Source: Datura wrightii
Lineage: Eukaryota > Streptophyta > Magnoliopsida > Solanales > Solanaceae
Assembly: GCA_035772735.1 (NCBI GenBank)
Contig: JASDFA010000018.1
Span: 143,907,501-143,971,500, forward strand
Length of the DNA: 64,000 bases
Direction: 5' to 3'
Shown: positions 21,823-33,832 of the stretch, piece after piece
How the letters are laid out: each line of letters opens with the position of its first letter
How positions within the stretch are numbered: the first letter of the stretch is position 1
Position numbers and translations under genes: made by a program
The notes under the pieces: generated by a model
What the model was told of the DNA's origin: nothing
Database searches by the model: none
What the model saw: the letters and a program-made list of their open reading frames with translations, nothing else

Positions 21823-24640
21823 TGTAATACCCCGGAAGTGCCTAAGAGTAGAACCGGGGGTTAAGAAATTAAATTTGCTGAAAGTTGGGAAAAAGTTGTA
21901 GGAAGGGAGGCGGAACGAGTCGTTGTGACAAATAATGACCCATTAGAAGCTGTCGTGGTGAGATCTCAGATTGGGATACTGAGAAGGAATGAGCCATGTA
22001 ACGACTCGTTGGTGCTAACTATGAGTCATCGTAAGCGGTCGTTGGTTGGAAAGGAAAAGGGTGGCAATGGATGGTGACAACGGGCCGTTGGAACTTGTAA
22101 CAGTCCGTTGTTTTGATCATTAGTAGGAGGGTGAAGGAAGGACCAGTGGTGGCAACAGAAGGATACAATGAGTCATTGGTCCAAGCAACGTCTCGTCATA
22201 TCAATCGTGGTTGAGTCACCAGTCAAGGAAGCAGTATAATCAACGGGAGGTTACAACGGGTCATTTTAGGTGACAAAAACCCATCCTGTTGGTCGTTGAT
22301 TGAGAAATTGAAAGTTTGAAGAGGTCCAGTGTATTCAATGGATGGAGATGACGAGTCGTTGTATGAGACAACGACTCATCCTAAGGGTTGTGGGTTCCAA
22401 TTCGGGCAAATTTGCAGGTTTTCTCAGGGGCAGTTTGGTAAAATGCCATGCATCCAGCTTTTAAAGTGACATCAATTTGGGTATTATTTGGGATGTTTTT
22501 AAGGGTTTTCCTAAGCCTAATCTCGCATTCTCTCAAAAATCCTCTCTCAAACCTTTTTTCCTCCCCTCTTCAAGTTCAAGGATTCTTTAAGGATTTTTCA
22601 TCAGAGTTTCAAGGAAGATTTTTGACTGGGATTTTCTCCTACCGGGTATGCGGGTGTTTCAACAAGTATACTCTTCCATCCTTGTGCCCCAAAAATATTT
22701 TTATTAAATACCAATTTCAATGATTATAGAAAAGCATGATATAGGGTTTTTAAAAAGGGTAAATTCTTCTTTATTTTTCTCAAATGCTAATATCTATTGC
22801 GATTACGAATTTAAGTGGATTGTTAATTGATGGGTTATCTTGAATTATGAAATATAGGTTGAGAATGTATGAGGGTAGTATGTTCTTCATAAATCGATTT
22901 GACTATTGAATGGGATTTTTTCATTTCTCCCTTGATTGTCGTAGTAATTCATGAACATGATACAATCGTGGGAATATTGTATAATTAACCCTAATGACTT
23001 GATTATGACATTGATGACCATGTTAGATTGAGTAGGAGTTGTGGGCTTGAGTAATTGAAGTAAATTATGAGCCATCACCATATTTTAGATTTAATTGATT
23101 GGGCATGACAAGATCGCATCTCCATTGTTGAATTATGAAGATTGGGCGGATTCTATATTGTTTTCATTACTAAAAATCATTTTTATAAAACCTAAGAATC
23201 TAAAATGCCCGCGGCTAAAGAGTTCACAGATGAAGTGATTGTGACAAGTGTGTGAAATGGTTGCAACCTAATTACATGAAGTTATGCCTCCTTGATAGAT
23301 TATGAGTTGAATTCTATAAATCATGTTTGATCTAATACTACCTATTGAATGAGGTGAGTATGGAATCAAGATTCCATGATAGAATAATGCTAGTACGAAT
23401 TTATAGCATGCTCGTTTGGTTGTGATGTTAAAGCTAATGAGGAAATTGTTGAGCCTGTGACTAATATGTCAATTTGTTGATAAAGCCTGTGACTAATATG
23501 TCAATTTGTTGAGCCTGTGCCTATTAAAGGATAGCCCTTCTCCTTTTTTATATGAGTACTGCATGATGAGAGTGGTGGATGTCCTTGTCTCTATTAGCTG
23601 TTGTAAATTTAGATTAGCTCTAGACATTAGTGGAGAATGTCTTATCTAGACATTAGTGGAGAATGTCTTACATAGATGCTAGTGGAAAATGTCTTCTTGT
23701 AGTTGGTCGGGACTCACATCCCTAGGCGTTAGTGGAGAATGTCATCTCTTAGTCATTCGGGACTTACATCCCTAGTCAGTTGAGCACTTTATTTTCCCTG
23801 TGTTGTTCGGAACTTACTTTTAGCCAGTGACTTTCTATATCTGAGCTATCTCTCTTCCTTTGACAGTCAGGGATTCTCTCTAGCTGAGAATGTTCCCTTT
23901 GATAGTCAGGGATGCTTCCTTCGACCATCAGGGACTCCCCCTTAGACGGGCAGGAACCCTCTTGATATCAGTCACGGCATCATACCTTTGCATTATTCCC
24001 GATTATTACTTTTGCACATTAGCAGTTACTATAATAACGTATGTCTTTATAATGTGGTTATTTTAATTGAATATGTGAATCTCATTTAAGATTGTCGTAT
24101 CTCATTTCAATTACATTGTTATTAAAATCTTTTACATTGTATTTTTGTATACTTTATAAGTTAGCTTATTTACGCTTCCTGCATACTCAGTACATTTCAA
24201 GTACTGACTGCACGTCTCTTGTGCTATATCATTTCATGATATAGATTCAGGTCTTCAGGTTCTGCCGCGTGGCTAGATATGCTCATTCCTCCCCCAGTTG
24301 TTGGTGGTGAGTCCTCATCTTCTAAAGACATTGTTTATGTTATTGTTTTATTATGTTTTAGTTTTTAGACTTTGGGAGTTAGCTGGGGGCTTGTCCCAAC
24401 AACTCATCAGTTTAGTAGAAGGCTTTCGGACTTGTCATGACAGTTTCAGCTATGTATCTAAGTGTTACTAAATTATCTTCATGCATCATATTAGACTTTT
24501 GATATTTTCTTCCGCTTGTTCATGATGTTAGATGTTTCGTTTGTTAAGTGTATGCGATGATTATGCCATGGGTCGGCTTGGAGCCTTTCGGGGTTCCTTA
24601 TCCCATGTCTACGATTTGGGTGTAATCTCGGGTCATGAAA
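21823..24640 (+). mobile_element. S1: solo LTR inserted in C pol
   Basis: A 2818-bp LTR (TGTAATACCCCGGAAG to GGGTCATGAAA) flanked by perfect GCTCA copies (21818-21822 and 24641-24645). Removing it restores the integrase N-terminal reading LHKAHGPRYSIYPG. The terminal CA has mutated to AA. No internal element remains, so it formed by LTR-LTR recombination. U3 carries degenerate ACGASTCGT motifs (about 21905-22400). Minisatellite-like repeats lie at 23452-23770. Conserved stem-loops are at 24187-24207 and 24224-24244. Confidence 0.92.
23452..23770. repeat. Minisatellite-like repeats inside S1
   Basis: A roughly 32-bp unit occurs twice (AGCCTGTGACTAATATGTCA at 23452 and 23484). It is followed by a roughly 26-bp unit centred on ATTAGTGGAGAATGTC, repeated three to four times from 23620, then by GGGACTCACATCCCTAG-like repeats. 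Confidence 0.8.
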
Positions 24641-24645
24641 GCTCA

Positions 24646-24688
24646 TGGTCCCAGGTATTCCATATATCCAGGTGCCACCAAGATGTAC
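24646..24688 (+). pseudogene. C pol fragment between S1 and D
   Basis: 43 bp encoding the integrase N-terminal stretch ending GATKMY, the only part of C exposed between the two insertions. It includes D's left target copy TGTAC (24684-24688). Confidence 0.85.
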
Positions 24689-26846
24689 TGTAGTACCCCA
24701 GAAGGGCCTAATATTAGACCTGAGAGTTAAAGTTGGAAATTGCAGAAAAACCTAAAATTTTACACCAGGACGACTCGAGGTACGAATCATGGTGAGGACC
24801 TATTACTCATGACTCGAATCATGATGAATTTCGGGAGCCTGAGGTCATATCCTGGGTGGTCCTACGAATCATGACACGTAGGTATGACTCATGGTGAAAT
24901 TGTCAGTGGTTCCAGAGTGAGTCATCACAGGTCATGGTATGACTCATAGGATGTAGCAACGACTCATGATGAGGAGTCGTGGTTAAGTCATATTTGGTAT
25001 GGAAGGATGGTACCGCAACTGAGAGTACGACCCATAGGATGGTACTACGAGTCGTGGTATGCAAGTCGTGGCCAGATTTAGAAGAGTGAAAAGTGGTGAG
25101 GTGACCAGGAGTTGTGACTTCATGGTACAACTCGTGGTACGAGTCATGGTCGGGGCCAGATTTGTTTTTCAGAAAAATTTCATGAAGGGAGAATTTGACT
25201 TTTCTACGCTATTGGACCCTAAACCAAATCGTTTTGATTGTCGGTACTGGGTCTTTTAAGGAGGAAAAAATCATGCTAAGTCTCATTTGGCATTTTCAAG
25301 AACTAGAGAAGGGAGTAGGAGGAGATTCAAGGGTTCTTCTTCAATTCTTCAAGTTTCCACCTAGGATTTTTAAAGGGAGTCAAGAAGCACGTAATTCCAG
25401 GTATGTGGGGTTTTGAATGGGTAGTTTAGTCCCTACCCATGCCCAATTTCTCCCTAATTCTATGTCTGAAGTTACCAAAACTTTATGGGTCTTTATCAAA
25501 TTGAATGATTCTTTAAAAATTGGAATGAGTTTGTGGTAGTATGCTTAACTTATGAATTTTGAATTATTTGGGTCACTTGTTTATTCAATATTTCATGATC
25601 TAACCTCTAGATGTATAGATGCCTAATTATGAGGAATTTTTAGCAAAGTTCATGATGATTCCGCAAGCAGAATACGAATTTTCTTAAATTTTAAGCATGT
25701 CTTCAAGGCTTCAAATACTCATGTTATTATGATCATGTTTTATATAAATTTAAGCATTTCATGTATGATTGAAACTATGGGCAATGCCCACATGTCACTT
25801 ATGATTTTGGAACTATGATTTTTGGCCGATTCATGGGCCAAATTCCATGGCTAGTATTACAAATTCTAAAGCATTTTATGATTCTCATGATTTAACTAAC
25901 CATGCATGTAATGTATGAATTTCTATGAGCACGCTGCATGTTTTGGGAGTAGTACTTCATATCGAGTAGGTTCAAGACCTAGGTTACGCCCCGAATCTCA
26001 AAACTACATGCCACCGTAGGTAATGCTTGGGACCTCGTTAGTAACTATCCCCTATGCCCTACAGGGCCTTCACGAGTGACATCATGCATATCATGGTTCA
26101 TACCCTTGGCAAGGTATGAATGACCTCCCGACTAGGTTTACAGGTTGGGCTCCATGTGTGCTCATATGGGGTAAGCCGGTTATAGAAATCTCCCATTGTT
26201 CCTCATGGTTTTAATGCATGTATCATTATGCTCTTTCGGCTTAAGTTATGTTTTATGAAATGCTTTTCTCACACGTTGTGATTATGATAGGTTTACGAAT
26301 ATTTTGGAAATCTTAAGCCTTATGATATACTTACGATTTCGGTCTTACGATCATGACATCCCCACTCCTATAAGTTTTATGTTTTTAAGTATTCTTTTGC
26401 ATACTGTACATACTCAGTACTTTCCAAGTACTGACCCACATATTTTCAGGATCCGATTCGCAAGTTCAGCATCGTCCCTAGCTTGCTCTCAGTTCTGCTC
26501 TGATCTCTCAGTGGTGAGTCCTCGTTATTCGAGGGCTTCATGTTTGGACCTTGTTTATCTTTTGTTTTCAGAATGTTGGGGATAGTTGGGGTCTTGTCCC
26601 TTCAACCTGTCTATTATGATTAGAGGCTTTTAGACTTAATTGTAGTATTCAGCTATTTACTCTTGGGTCATGTACTATTGTTTCTTATATTTCATGTCAC
26701 GATTTTATTTAGTTCATGATTATTGAGCTATTTCTTCCGCCTTCAGTGAATGGTTTAGTTATATGCTCATGCCATGGGTTGACTTGGGGTCCCTGGGGGC
26801 TCCTTGTCCCATATCTACGATCCGTGTGTACTTTCGGGTCATGACA
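24689..26846 (+). repeat. D 5' LTR
   Basis: 2158 bp, TGTAGTACCCC to GGGTCATGACA. A dense ACGASTCGT-type array lies at about 24775-25150. The TCAGTAC/GTACTGA stem-loop is at 26414-26434. No genes are seen. Confidence 0.93.
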
Positions 26847-26850
26847 AACT

Positions 26851-26862
26851 TGGTATTAGAGC
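26851..26862 (+). other. D primer binding site
   Basis: TGGTATTAGAGC, one C-to-T change from the initiator-Met primer site, 4 bp after the LTR. Confidence 0.85.
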
Positions 26863-26918
26863 CATAGGTTCAGATGTGTCCTAGGGATTCTGAAAGCCGC
26901 GTTAGGTAGATTCTTTTC

Positions 26919-27050
26919 ATGGGTGTGAAGCGCGCCACACTTGTGACGAAGAGGCTACTAAAAGTTTTAGGAAATGTTCCCTTCTTTCATGATCCATGTC
27001 GTGCGATGAAATGTCTCTCCATCCTTCTAACTAGTGTTATTCGCAATTGA
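26919..27050 (+). CDS. Short upstream ORF in D leader
   Basis: 43 codons (MGVKRATLVTKRLL..., later PFFHDPCRAMK), ending 8 nt before the gag ATG at 27059. The I leader encodes a similar peptide in the same position. Candidate uORF; expression unproven. Confidence 0.4.
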   Translation: MGVKRATLVTKRLLKVLGNVPFFHDPCRAMKCLSILLTSVIRN

Positions 27051-27058
27051 AGAAAATT

Positions 27059-28203
27059 ATGGCTCCCAGAAGGATAAATGGAAGGAGGAACAAAAATGAT
27101 GAAGTCCACGGGGGTGGCAATTATAATGGACATCAGCAAGCCCCACCTACGTAGGAGCCCCAGGCACCCGAGCCAGCTGCCCACGCCGAGTTTCAAGCGG
27201 CCATTCAAATGTTGGCCTAGGCCTTGACCACTCAAGTCAACCAGCAGGCTGTTGTGCATGTTCCATAGAACGGCAATGCAGCAACAACCCAGATCAGGAA
27301 CTTTTTAAGGATGAACCCTCCCGAGTTCACAGGGGAAAAGACGAACGAGGATCCACACGAGTTCATTGAAGGGATCTGGAAGGTCACTCAGGTGATGGGG
27401 GTGACGAATGAGGAGTGCGTTGACTTGGCCTCTTATCAGCTGAAGGAGGTCGCTTATATTTGGTTCAAGCAATGGAAGGACAACAGGGCAGCAGGAGTGG
27501 GCCCTATCAACTGGGATAAGTTTCACATAGCCTTTCTCGATAGGTTCTTCCCTTGGGAGATGAGGGAATTGAAAGAAGATGATCTTGTTAACCTCAAATA
27601 GGGAAAGATGGTGGTGCTAGAATATTCACTAGAGTTCACTCACCTGTCAAAGTATGCCCCCGAGTTAGTGATGGACCAGAGGGCGCGGGTGAGCAAATTC
27701 GTGCAGGGAGTAGCCGAGTATCTGGACAAGGACTGCAGAACAACCATGCTTGATCAGGATATGCACTACCCACTAATAGTCCTCTATGCCTAGAAGATAG
27801 AGGCATCTCATATGAGGCAGAAAGAGGTTAAGAGGGCCAGAACTGATAGCCACAGGTTCTCCCAACTGAGGCTAGGGGTGGGCCTCACCAGCAATCCCAG
27901 CATAGGTCCATTACACCAGTATCATCTTCAGCTAGCACCCCATCCAGGCCTCGAGACAATCAGAGGAGTATGGCCTCAGGTTCAAGGGGTCAGAATAGCA
28001 TGCGCAAAGAGCGCACTTTCCCATTTTGTGCTAACTGTGGCAAGAATCACCCAGGGAAATGTTTGGTGAGCTCAGATGCATGTTTCGGGTGTGGTAAACC
28101 CAAACACAGACTTAGGGATTGCCCCGCAGCTAGGTCAGGGGGTGGTGGAGCCTACACTTCAGTAGCTAGTTCAGCAGTTCCAGTGGCACGTCAAACTCAG
28201 TAG
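27059..28203 (+). pseudogene. D gag
   Basis: Starts MAPRRINGRRN. An N-terminal PQAPEP-rich linker precedes the capsid core at about 27311-27793 (PHEFIEGIWKVTQVM, EECVDLASYQLKEVAYIWF, FHIAFLDRFFP, YSLEFTHLSKYAPEL). There are two zinc knuckles near 28027-28125: CANCGKNHPGKC, and CFGCGKPKHRLRDC, which keeps the full CCHC spacing. Stops near 27152, 27219, 27268, 27599 and 27791 are mostly TAG where relatives have CAG. A frameshift lies in the 27850-27970 region. Non-functional. Confidence 0.9.
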
Positions 28204-28287
28204 GGTGCTTCGACTGGTTCAGCTGGCGGCCAGCACCAGAACCTGTTTTATGCACTTGGCTCTCGATAGGAGCAGGAGGCTTCTCCC

Positions 28288-29569
28288 GATGTTGTTGCGG
28301 GTATGTTGCGAGTCTTTCATATTGATTCTTATGCTTTGTTAGATCTAAGAGCTACACTATCTTTTGTGACACCTTACATTGCTAGTAACTTTGAGGTTAG
28401 TCCTGAAACTTTGTCAGAATCGTTTTATATGTCTACTCCGGTTGGGGATTCAGCCATAGCGAGGCAGGTATATAGAGGTTGCCACATTATAGTATTGCAT
28501 ATGGTTACCTCCGCAGACTTAGTGGAATTGGCTATGACTGATTTTGACATTATTTTGGGTATGGATTGGTTGTTTGCATGTTATGCTTCTATTAACTATA
28601 GAACCCGAGCGGTAGAGTTCTGATTTCCAAGTGAACCAATTTTTGAATAGAGGGGTAGTTTAGCGGTACCTGTAGGCCACTTTATCTCCTATCTCAAGGC
28701 CCGAAAAATGATTGCTAAAGGTTGTATTTACCATTTGGTTAGGGTTAAGGATGTCACGTCCAAGACCTTAACCATTCAGTCAGTCCCTGTGGTATGTGAA
28801 TATCCCGAGGTTTTTCCAAATGACCTACCCGGTGTACCTCCTGAGAGGGAGATTGATTTTAAGATTTATCTTTTACCCGACACGCAGCCCATATCGATTC
28901 CTCCCTACCAAATGGCCCCAGCCGAGCTAAAAGAGTTAAAGAAGCAGTTGAAGGACTTGTTGGATAAGGGTTTCATTAGACCGAGTAAGTCCCCATGGGG
29001 CGCCCCGGTGTTGTTCGTTCGAAAGAAAGATGGTTCTCTTCGGATGTGTATTGACTATAGGCAGTTGAACAAGATCACCATGAAGAATAGATATCCTTTA
29101 CCCAGGATTGATGACCTATTCGATCAGCTTCAGGGTGACAAATATTTCTCCAAGATAGATCTCAGGTCCGGGTATCACCAACTCAGGGCTCGGGAGAGTG
29201 ACATCCCGAATACTGCTTTCACAACCTGGTATGGCCATTATGAATTCGTTGTTATGTCTTTTGGACTAACCAATGCCCTTGCAGCTTTTATGGATCTAAT
29301 GACCAGGGTATTTGAGGCATATCTGGATATGTTTGTGATCGTGTTCATTGACGACATATTAATATACTCTAGGAGTGAGGAGGAGCATGCCTCACACTTG
29401 AGGGTAGCGATTCAGACCCTCAAGGATAACCAGCTATACTCCAAGTTCAGAAAATGTGAGTTCTTGTTTAAATTAGTTACATTCTTGGGACATGTAGTGT
29501 CAAGAGAAGGTATCAGGGTGGACTCTCAGAAAATAGAGGTGGTAAAGAACTGGCCCATACCGGTAAACC
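28288..29569 (+). pseudogene. D pol N-terminal part: protease and RT
   Basis: The protease has DLRATLSFVTPY where I has DPGATLSFVTPY, so the catalytic D-x-G is lost. The IILGMDWLFACY block follows, with a stop at 28621. From 28708 the frame is open through MAPAELKELKKQL, FVRKKDGSLRMCIDYRQLNK, KYFSKIDLRSGYHQL, MSFGLTNALAAF, FIDDILIYS and the HVVSREGIRVDSQK connection. It is cut at VKNWPIPVN, where E is inserted. RT catalytic residues are present. Confidence 0.92.
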
Positions 29570-29816
29570 TGATCTTGGGCAAATTTATATGCCCAAGTGA
29601 TACTCAAAAGTACCATTTTCGCCTTGTTTGTCTATCAATGTGTATACATTCTCATGTAATTGGTAATAAAATGTGAATTTATACTAACCAACATGATTAG
29701 CAGTGTTTTGCAGGTAAAATGTAATTTTGGGAAGCTTAAATGCATGTTGGAGGATATCGGGGTTGGACTTGGATGCGAGCAAGGGACAAGGCATTGGACA
29801 GACTGAATTAAAGGGG

Positions 29817-30047
29817 CTCCGCGATGGAGCCGTGTCACGCTGCCATCGCGGAGACCTTCTGCCTGGATAGGGAAATTTCGCCCAAATTCCAGAGAGGGTC
29901 CGCGTCTGGTCCGTGGCACAGTGACTTGGCTCCGCGTTGCACGCCGTGCCACGTTGAGCTTTAAATTCCTAGACCCCCAGTTCCAGTGAAGGTCCGCGTC
30001 TATAGCGTGTCACGGAGGCAGTGCTCCGCGATGCACTCCGTGACACG
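29817..30047 (+). promoter_or_regulatory. GC-rich inverted repeat cluster in E 5' LTR
   Basis: CTCCGCGATGG (29817-29827) pairs with CCATCGCGGAG (29843-29853). CGTGTCACGGAG (30006-30017) pairs with CTCCGTGACACG (30036-30047). Both are perfect. These are the same two sequences seen in T1's LTR, again just upstream of the TATA box. Confidence 0.8.
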
Positions 30048-30079
30048 TTGCTCGTTATTCCGGGAAACATTCCCAGCAG

Positions 30080-30087
30080 TATAAATA
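30080..30087 (+). promoter_or_regulatory. TATA box of E 5' LTR
   Basis: TATAAATA, 32 bp after the last inverted repeat. The 3' LTR has TACAAATA (33880-33887), a likely loss. Confidence 0.65.
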
Positions 30088-30996
30088 GAACACTTAGATT
30101 CATTTTTCAATATTCTGACTTTGAGGAGCAAGAACGTGGGTTACAGGCAGTTGAGGGACGAAAATATCAGGGTTTTTTCTGTCTTTCTTTCTTCTTTAAT
30201 TCAATTGCTTGTATCATTAACACTCATTTAAAGATGTTTAATCCACAAATGAGTGGCTAATTCCTCTTCTTGCTGAGGTTATGAACAATTGTGATGAAAT
30301 GTGATCATTGATTCTTTGGTTTTTCATCTTTTCTTGCATGGTTGTTCTATTAATTCTTGTTCTTACTGCATTAATGTGTGGCCTAAGTTAATCTATATCT
30401 AAAAAGTCCGGTTTCACTCGAGAGAGCAAGAAATTGGAAAGTTGTGAATTAATAGGATATGATCTTCACTTGATTTGGGAAAATTTGGAATTGATTTACC
30501 TTCAGGATAGAAATATACCTGAAAGTTGTATTAGTCAATTTAGGAACCGGGTTTGTATGGCTAGAACATGAATTGCATTTAATCACAGAAATGTAGGTGG
30601 ATGGTTCATGATTCTTAAGTGAGGTTAAATACGAGAGTTTTAATCTCTTGGCAATTGTTCTTGGCTAGCAACCGGAGGAACAGATTAACCAAATTATGAT
30701 GATAATTAATTTCATTACATGTTCTTTTAACCTCAGCATGCTCTCATTCATAGTTCAGACTCAAAGAAGATAATTGTTTTAGCTTAGTATAAAAATTATA
30801 AAACAAAATATCAAACTTTTCGTTACACTGTTGTCTGCATTTTTAGAATTGAAATATAGTACACTTGAGCAGATTGCACTTCATCCAAGTCCCTGTGGGA
30901 TCGATACTTGGCTTACTAAAGCCATTTACTACTTGTTCGACCACGTGCACTTGCGTGTCATTTTATATACCCACAAATCACAACCGAACAAGTTTT

Positions 30997-31014
30997 TGGC
31001 GCCGTTGCCGGGGA
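30997..31014 (+). other. E primer binding site
   Basis: TGGCGCCGTTGCCGGGGA, 6 bp after the LTR, complementary to the 3' end of plant aspartate tRNA as known for Athila-type elements. Confidence 0.85.
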
Positions 31015-31186
31015 CTTGGCAATTGGTGAATTTGTTTTAAGTGTTAATTTACTGTATTTTTATTTTCTTAGTGTTGACAACTTGGTCTTAGCCTGTATTT
31101 TGCAGACTTAATTTCTGTTGAACACTGGCAAGAGACAAGGAACTGGTGGAATCGTATATAGAGCCAGAAAGGATATTTTACAGTAA

Positions 31187-32010
31187 ATGGAGAGAAGCTC
31201 TACAAAGAAAGCTGCAGTTGCTCAGACAGACGATCATGGAGCAACAATAGAATCCACCAGTAGTACGGGCAGTGTTAGTGCCCGAAGAAGTAGCAGCTTG
31301 GCCGGTTCTTGAGGTGGCAATCCCACATGCTAATAATGTCACATCTAGCATCCGCAAACCTGAGCCAGGAGGGAGGTTTGAACTTAAACAGAATATGGTG
31401 CAATTGCTGCACACTAGCGGGCAATTTACCGGTCTCCCTCATGAAGATCCACAGCAGCATCTCCAAAATTTTTTGGAGATAAGTGACACTTACATCCCCG
31501 CTGGAGTGTCATCAGATTATGTCCGGCTTACATTGTTCCCATTCTCACTATTGGGAGAAGCCAAGAGGTGGTTGAAAGCTGAGCCACCGAATTCTATTTC
31601 TACGTGGGATGATCTTGCAAGGAAATTTTTGATACGGTTTTTTCCCTCCGGTAAAATAGCAAGACTTAGAAGTCAAATTCTAAGTTTCAAACAGAGAGAG
31701 GGAGAGAATTTATATCAGGCCTGGGAGAGATTCAAGTCTATGTTGCGGGATTGTCCTCATCATCATCAGTCCAATGATGTGCTGGTGCACACTTTTATAG
31801 AGGGTTTGGAACCCCACACCAAAATATTGCTAGACTCAGCAGCTGGAGGAAAAGCGCTGGAGAAAACGTATGAGGAGCTGTATACCTTGTTGAACCGTAT
31901 TTCGCAGGGCAATCCAGAATGGAATGCTGATTCATCAAGAGGCGGGACAAGGAAAGCAGCAGGTGTGCTAGAAGTGGATGGGTTTACAGCTATCGCTGCA
32001 AGATAGCTGC
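31187..32010 (+). pseudogene. E gag, N-terminal and capsid part
   Basis: A likely start at 31187 (MERSSTKKAA) shifts frame near 31290 into a long open stretch. Capsid motifs: PGGRFELKQNMVQLLH, EDPQQHLQNFLEISDTY, TLFPFSLLGEAKRWLK, WDDLARKFLIRFFP and NLYQAWERFKSMLRDCPHH, all standard for Athila/Tat gag. It ends AAR* near 32006, about at the end of the capsid. RNA packaging and particle assembly are its family role. Confidence 0.88.
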
Positions 32011-32011
32011 A

Positions 32012-32631
32012 TTGCAAAATCAACTTAACACCCACTTCAGCAACATGACAATGAACCAGCCTCAAGCCCCAGTTAATGCAGTACAGCAAATGTGGTGTGA
32101 AGTGTGTGGAAGCAGTGAGCACTCAGCTGAGTGTTGTGGAGCCAATCCTGACTCGGTAAACTTTGTGGGAAATGCGCAAATGAACCACCAAAAGTATGGT
32201 AATAGCTACAATTCCAATTGGAGGAATCACCCTAATTCTCATGGGGTAGCAACAACCATCAGGGGCAAAGTTCGGGTCAGGGTGTGCAAAGGAACCAAGG
32301 AGGGCAACAGAATTATCAAGCACAATTTAGAAACAACAATGCACCTCCTCCACCACCATCACCCAGCATTGAGGAAATGTTCAAGACCATGATAGCTAAC
32401 CAAGCTCAATTGCAGGTTGACTATGTGAAATTGGCAGCCGATGTGAAAAACAACCAGTTAGCTACCAAGGCACTTGAATATCAATTTAGAAAATTTGCTA
32501 GTGCCCAAAACACAAGGCCTAGAGGAGGACTGCCGAGTGACACGGATCCCAATCCCAAGCAGGTAAATGCAGTGACCACAATGAGTGGTTTGCAGTTGAA
32601 AAAGGTGGAACCAGAAAGACCACCTCAATAG
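32012..32631 (+). pseudogene. E gag C-terminal part
   Basis: CEVCGSSEHSAECC near 32098 resembles the single knuckle of Athila gag. A Q/N-rich region follows with a frame switch near 32290, then YQFRKFASAQNTRPRGGLPSDT, the conserved end of this gag type, and NPKQVNAVTTMSG. It ends at TAG 32629, where CAG is likely ancestral; the same frame then continues into the protease part. Confidence 0.85.
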
Positions 32632-33519
32632 TCGGGAGAAGCAGAAGTTGAGAGGGAGCAAAGTACTGAGAGGGGGAAGGCTAAGGAAGCTAAATCAGAA
32701 AGACCTCCACCCCCGTTCCCTCAACGATTAAAGAAACATAAGGAGGAGACGTGTTTCAAGAAATTCATGGAGGTGCTGAAACAGGTACATATTAACTTAC
32801 CTCTTGTTGATGTTTTGCTTGGAGTGCCAAAATATGCTAAGTATATAAAGGACATCGTGGCAAACAAAAGTCGGTTGACTGAGTATGCTACGGTGGCTCT
32901 AACGGAGGAGTGCACTTCCCGGATTCAAAATAGACTGCCCACAAAGCTCAAAGACCCTGGGAGCTTTACTATCCAGATTACTATTGGGCAGAGCATCCGA
33001 GCTCGTGGATTGTGTGATTTGGGAGCGAGCATATATTTGATGCCTTCATCAGTATTCAGAAAGTTGGGTCTAGGGAGTCCTAGACCCACAACAGTAATCT
33101 TGCAATTGGCGGATCGATCCCTAGCCAGACCTGATGGCATTGTGGAGGATGTTCTGGTGCAAGTTGGCTCCCTAATTTTCCCGGTAGATTTTGTCGTGCT
33201 GGATTTTGAACGAGACGCGGAAGTCCCATTTATTTTGGGACGTCCTTTCTCGGCAACCGGGAAAGCACTAATTGACGTAGCTGTGGGGCAGCTAACAATG
33301 CGAGCACATGACAAGGTGGAGGTGTTCGATGTGTACAAGGCACCCAAGCTCCCGATGGTACACGAAGAACTCTCAGTGATCAATGTGATTGATCACGGTG
33401 ATGATAAGCAGATTAAGGATTCACGGGAGTTATTGGGAAAACCACCGGAGAGGTGTAAGCACTACTGGGGGGAGGACGGTGATCGAGAGAAATCGTCCAT
33501 CAACCTAGAGGACAACTGA
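32632..33519 (+). pseudogene. E protease region (last coding part)
   Basis: In frame with the preceding gag end: RPPPPFPQRLKKHKEET, then FKKFMEVLKQVHINLPLVD. The aspartic protease is at about 32940-33300: GSFTIQITIGQ, LCDLGASIYLMPSSVF (active-site Asp in DLGAS, normal for Athila) and VPFILGRPFSATGKALIDV. It is open from 32641 to the stop at 33517. RT would be expected downstream but is absent. Possibly functional if the gag breaks are ignored, though it has no Pol. Confidence 0.88.
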
Positions 33520-33558
33520 GTTTAACGACATCGAGCCGCGACGGTAAATCAGGCGATG

Positions 33559-33576
33559 CACGGGAGGCAACCCGTG
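33559..33576 (+). other. Perfect hairpin after E coding region
   Basis: CACGGG, loop AGGCAA, CCCGTG, 40 bp after the stop codon. A GGGAGGCAACCC box is a recurring feature I associate with Athila-type 3' regions. It marks where pol should have been. Confidence 0.6.
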
Positions 33577-33832
33577 AAAAATTTTTCTTTCTTTTTTGTA
33601 AAGTGTAAATAGATTTTTCTTTTCTTTTACTTTTACTTGATTTACTACAAAATTTTTCGTTTTAGTTTTTGTTTTATTTGTATTTAGAGTGAAACCTATA
33701 ATTTTAACCAATTTTGTATAGTGAGATGAATTTCAGGTTAAACAGAGGAAAATGTGCACGGAATCGCAAAGGAAAAGTCGAGGTATGAAAATTAACAAAA
33801 AGTGGCAAACTAGTGAGCTGGGGCGACAGCTC

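Larger units (their letters stand above)
29570..30990 (+). repeat. E 5' LTR
   Basis: 1421 bp, TGATCTTGGG to CAACCGAACA. It begins with a perfect 8-bp inverted repeat CTTGGGCA/TGCCCAAG (29574-29581, 29590-29597). GC-rich inverted repeats lie at 29817-30047, with TATAAATA at 30080-30087. Confidence 0.9.

Noticed and set aside
22448..22723. 91-codon frame in S1 as a host exon
   Set aside because: It lies fully within the solo LTR and has no recognised domain.
32925..33383. 152-codon minus-strand frame
   Set aside because: Antisense shadow of the E protease, which has clear family motifs on the plus strand.
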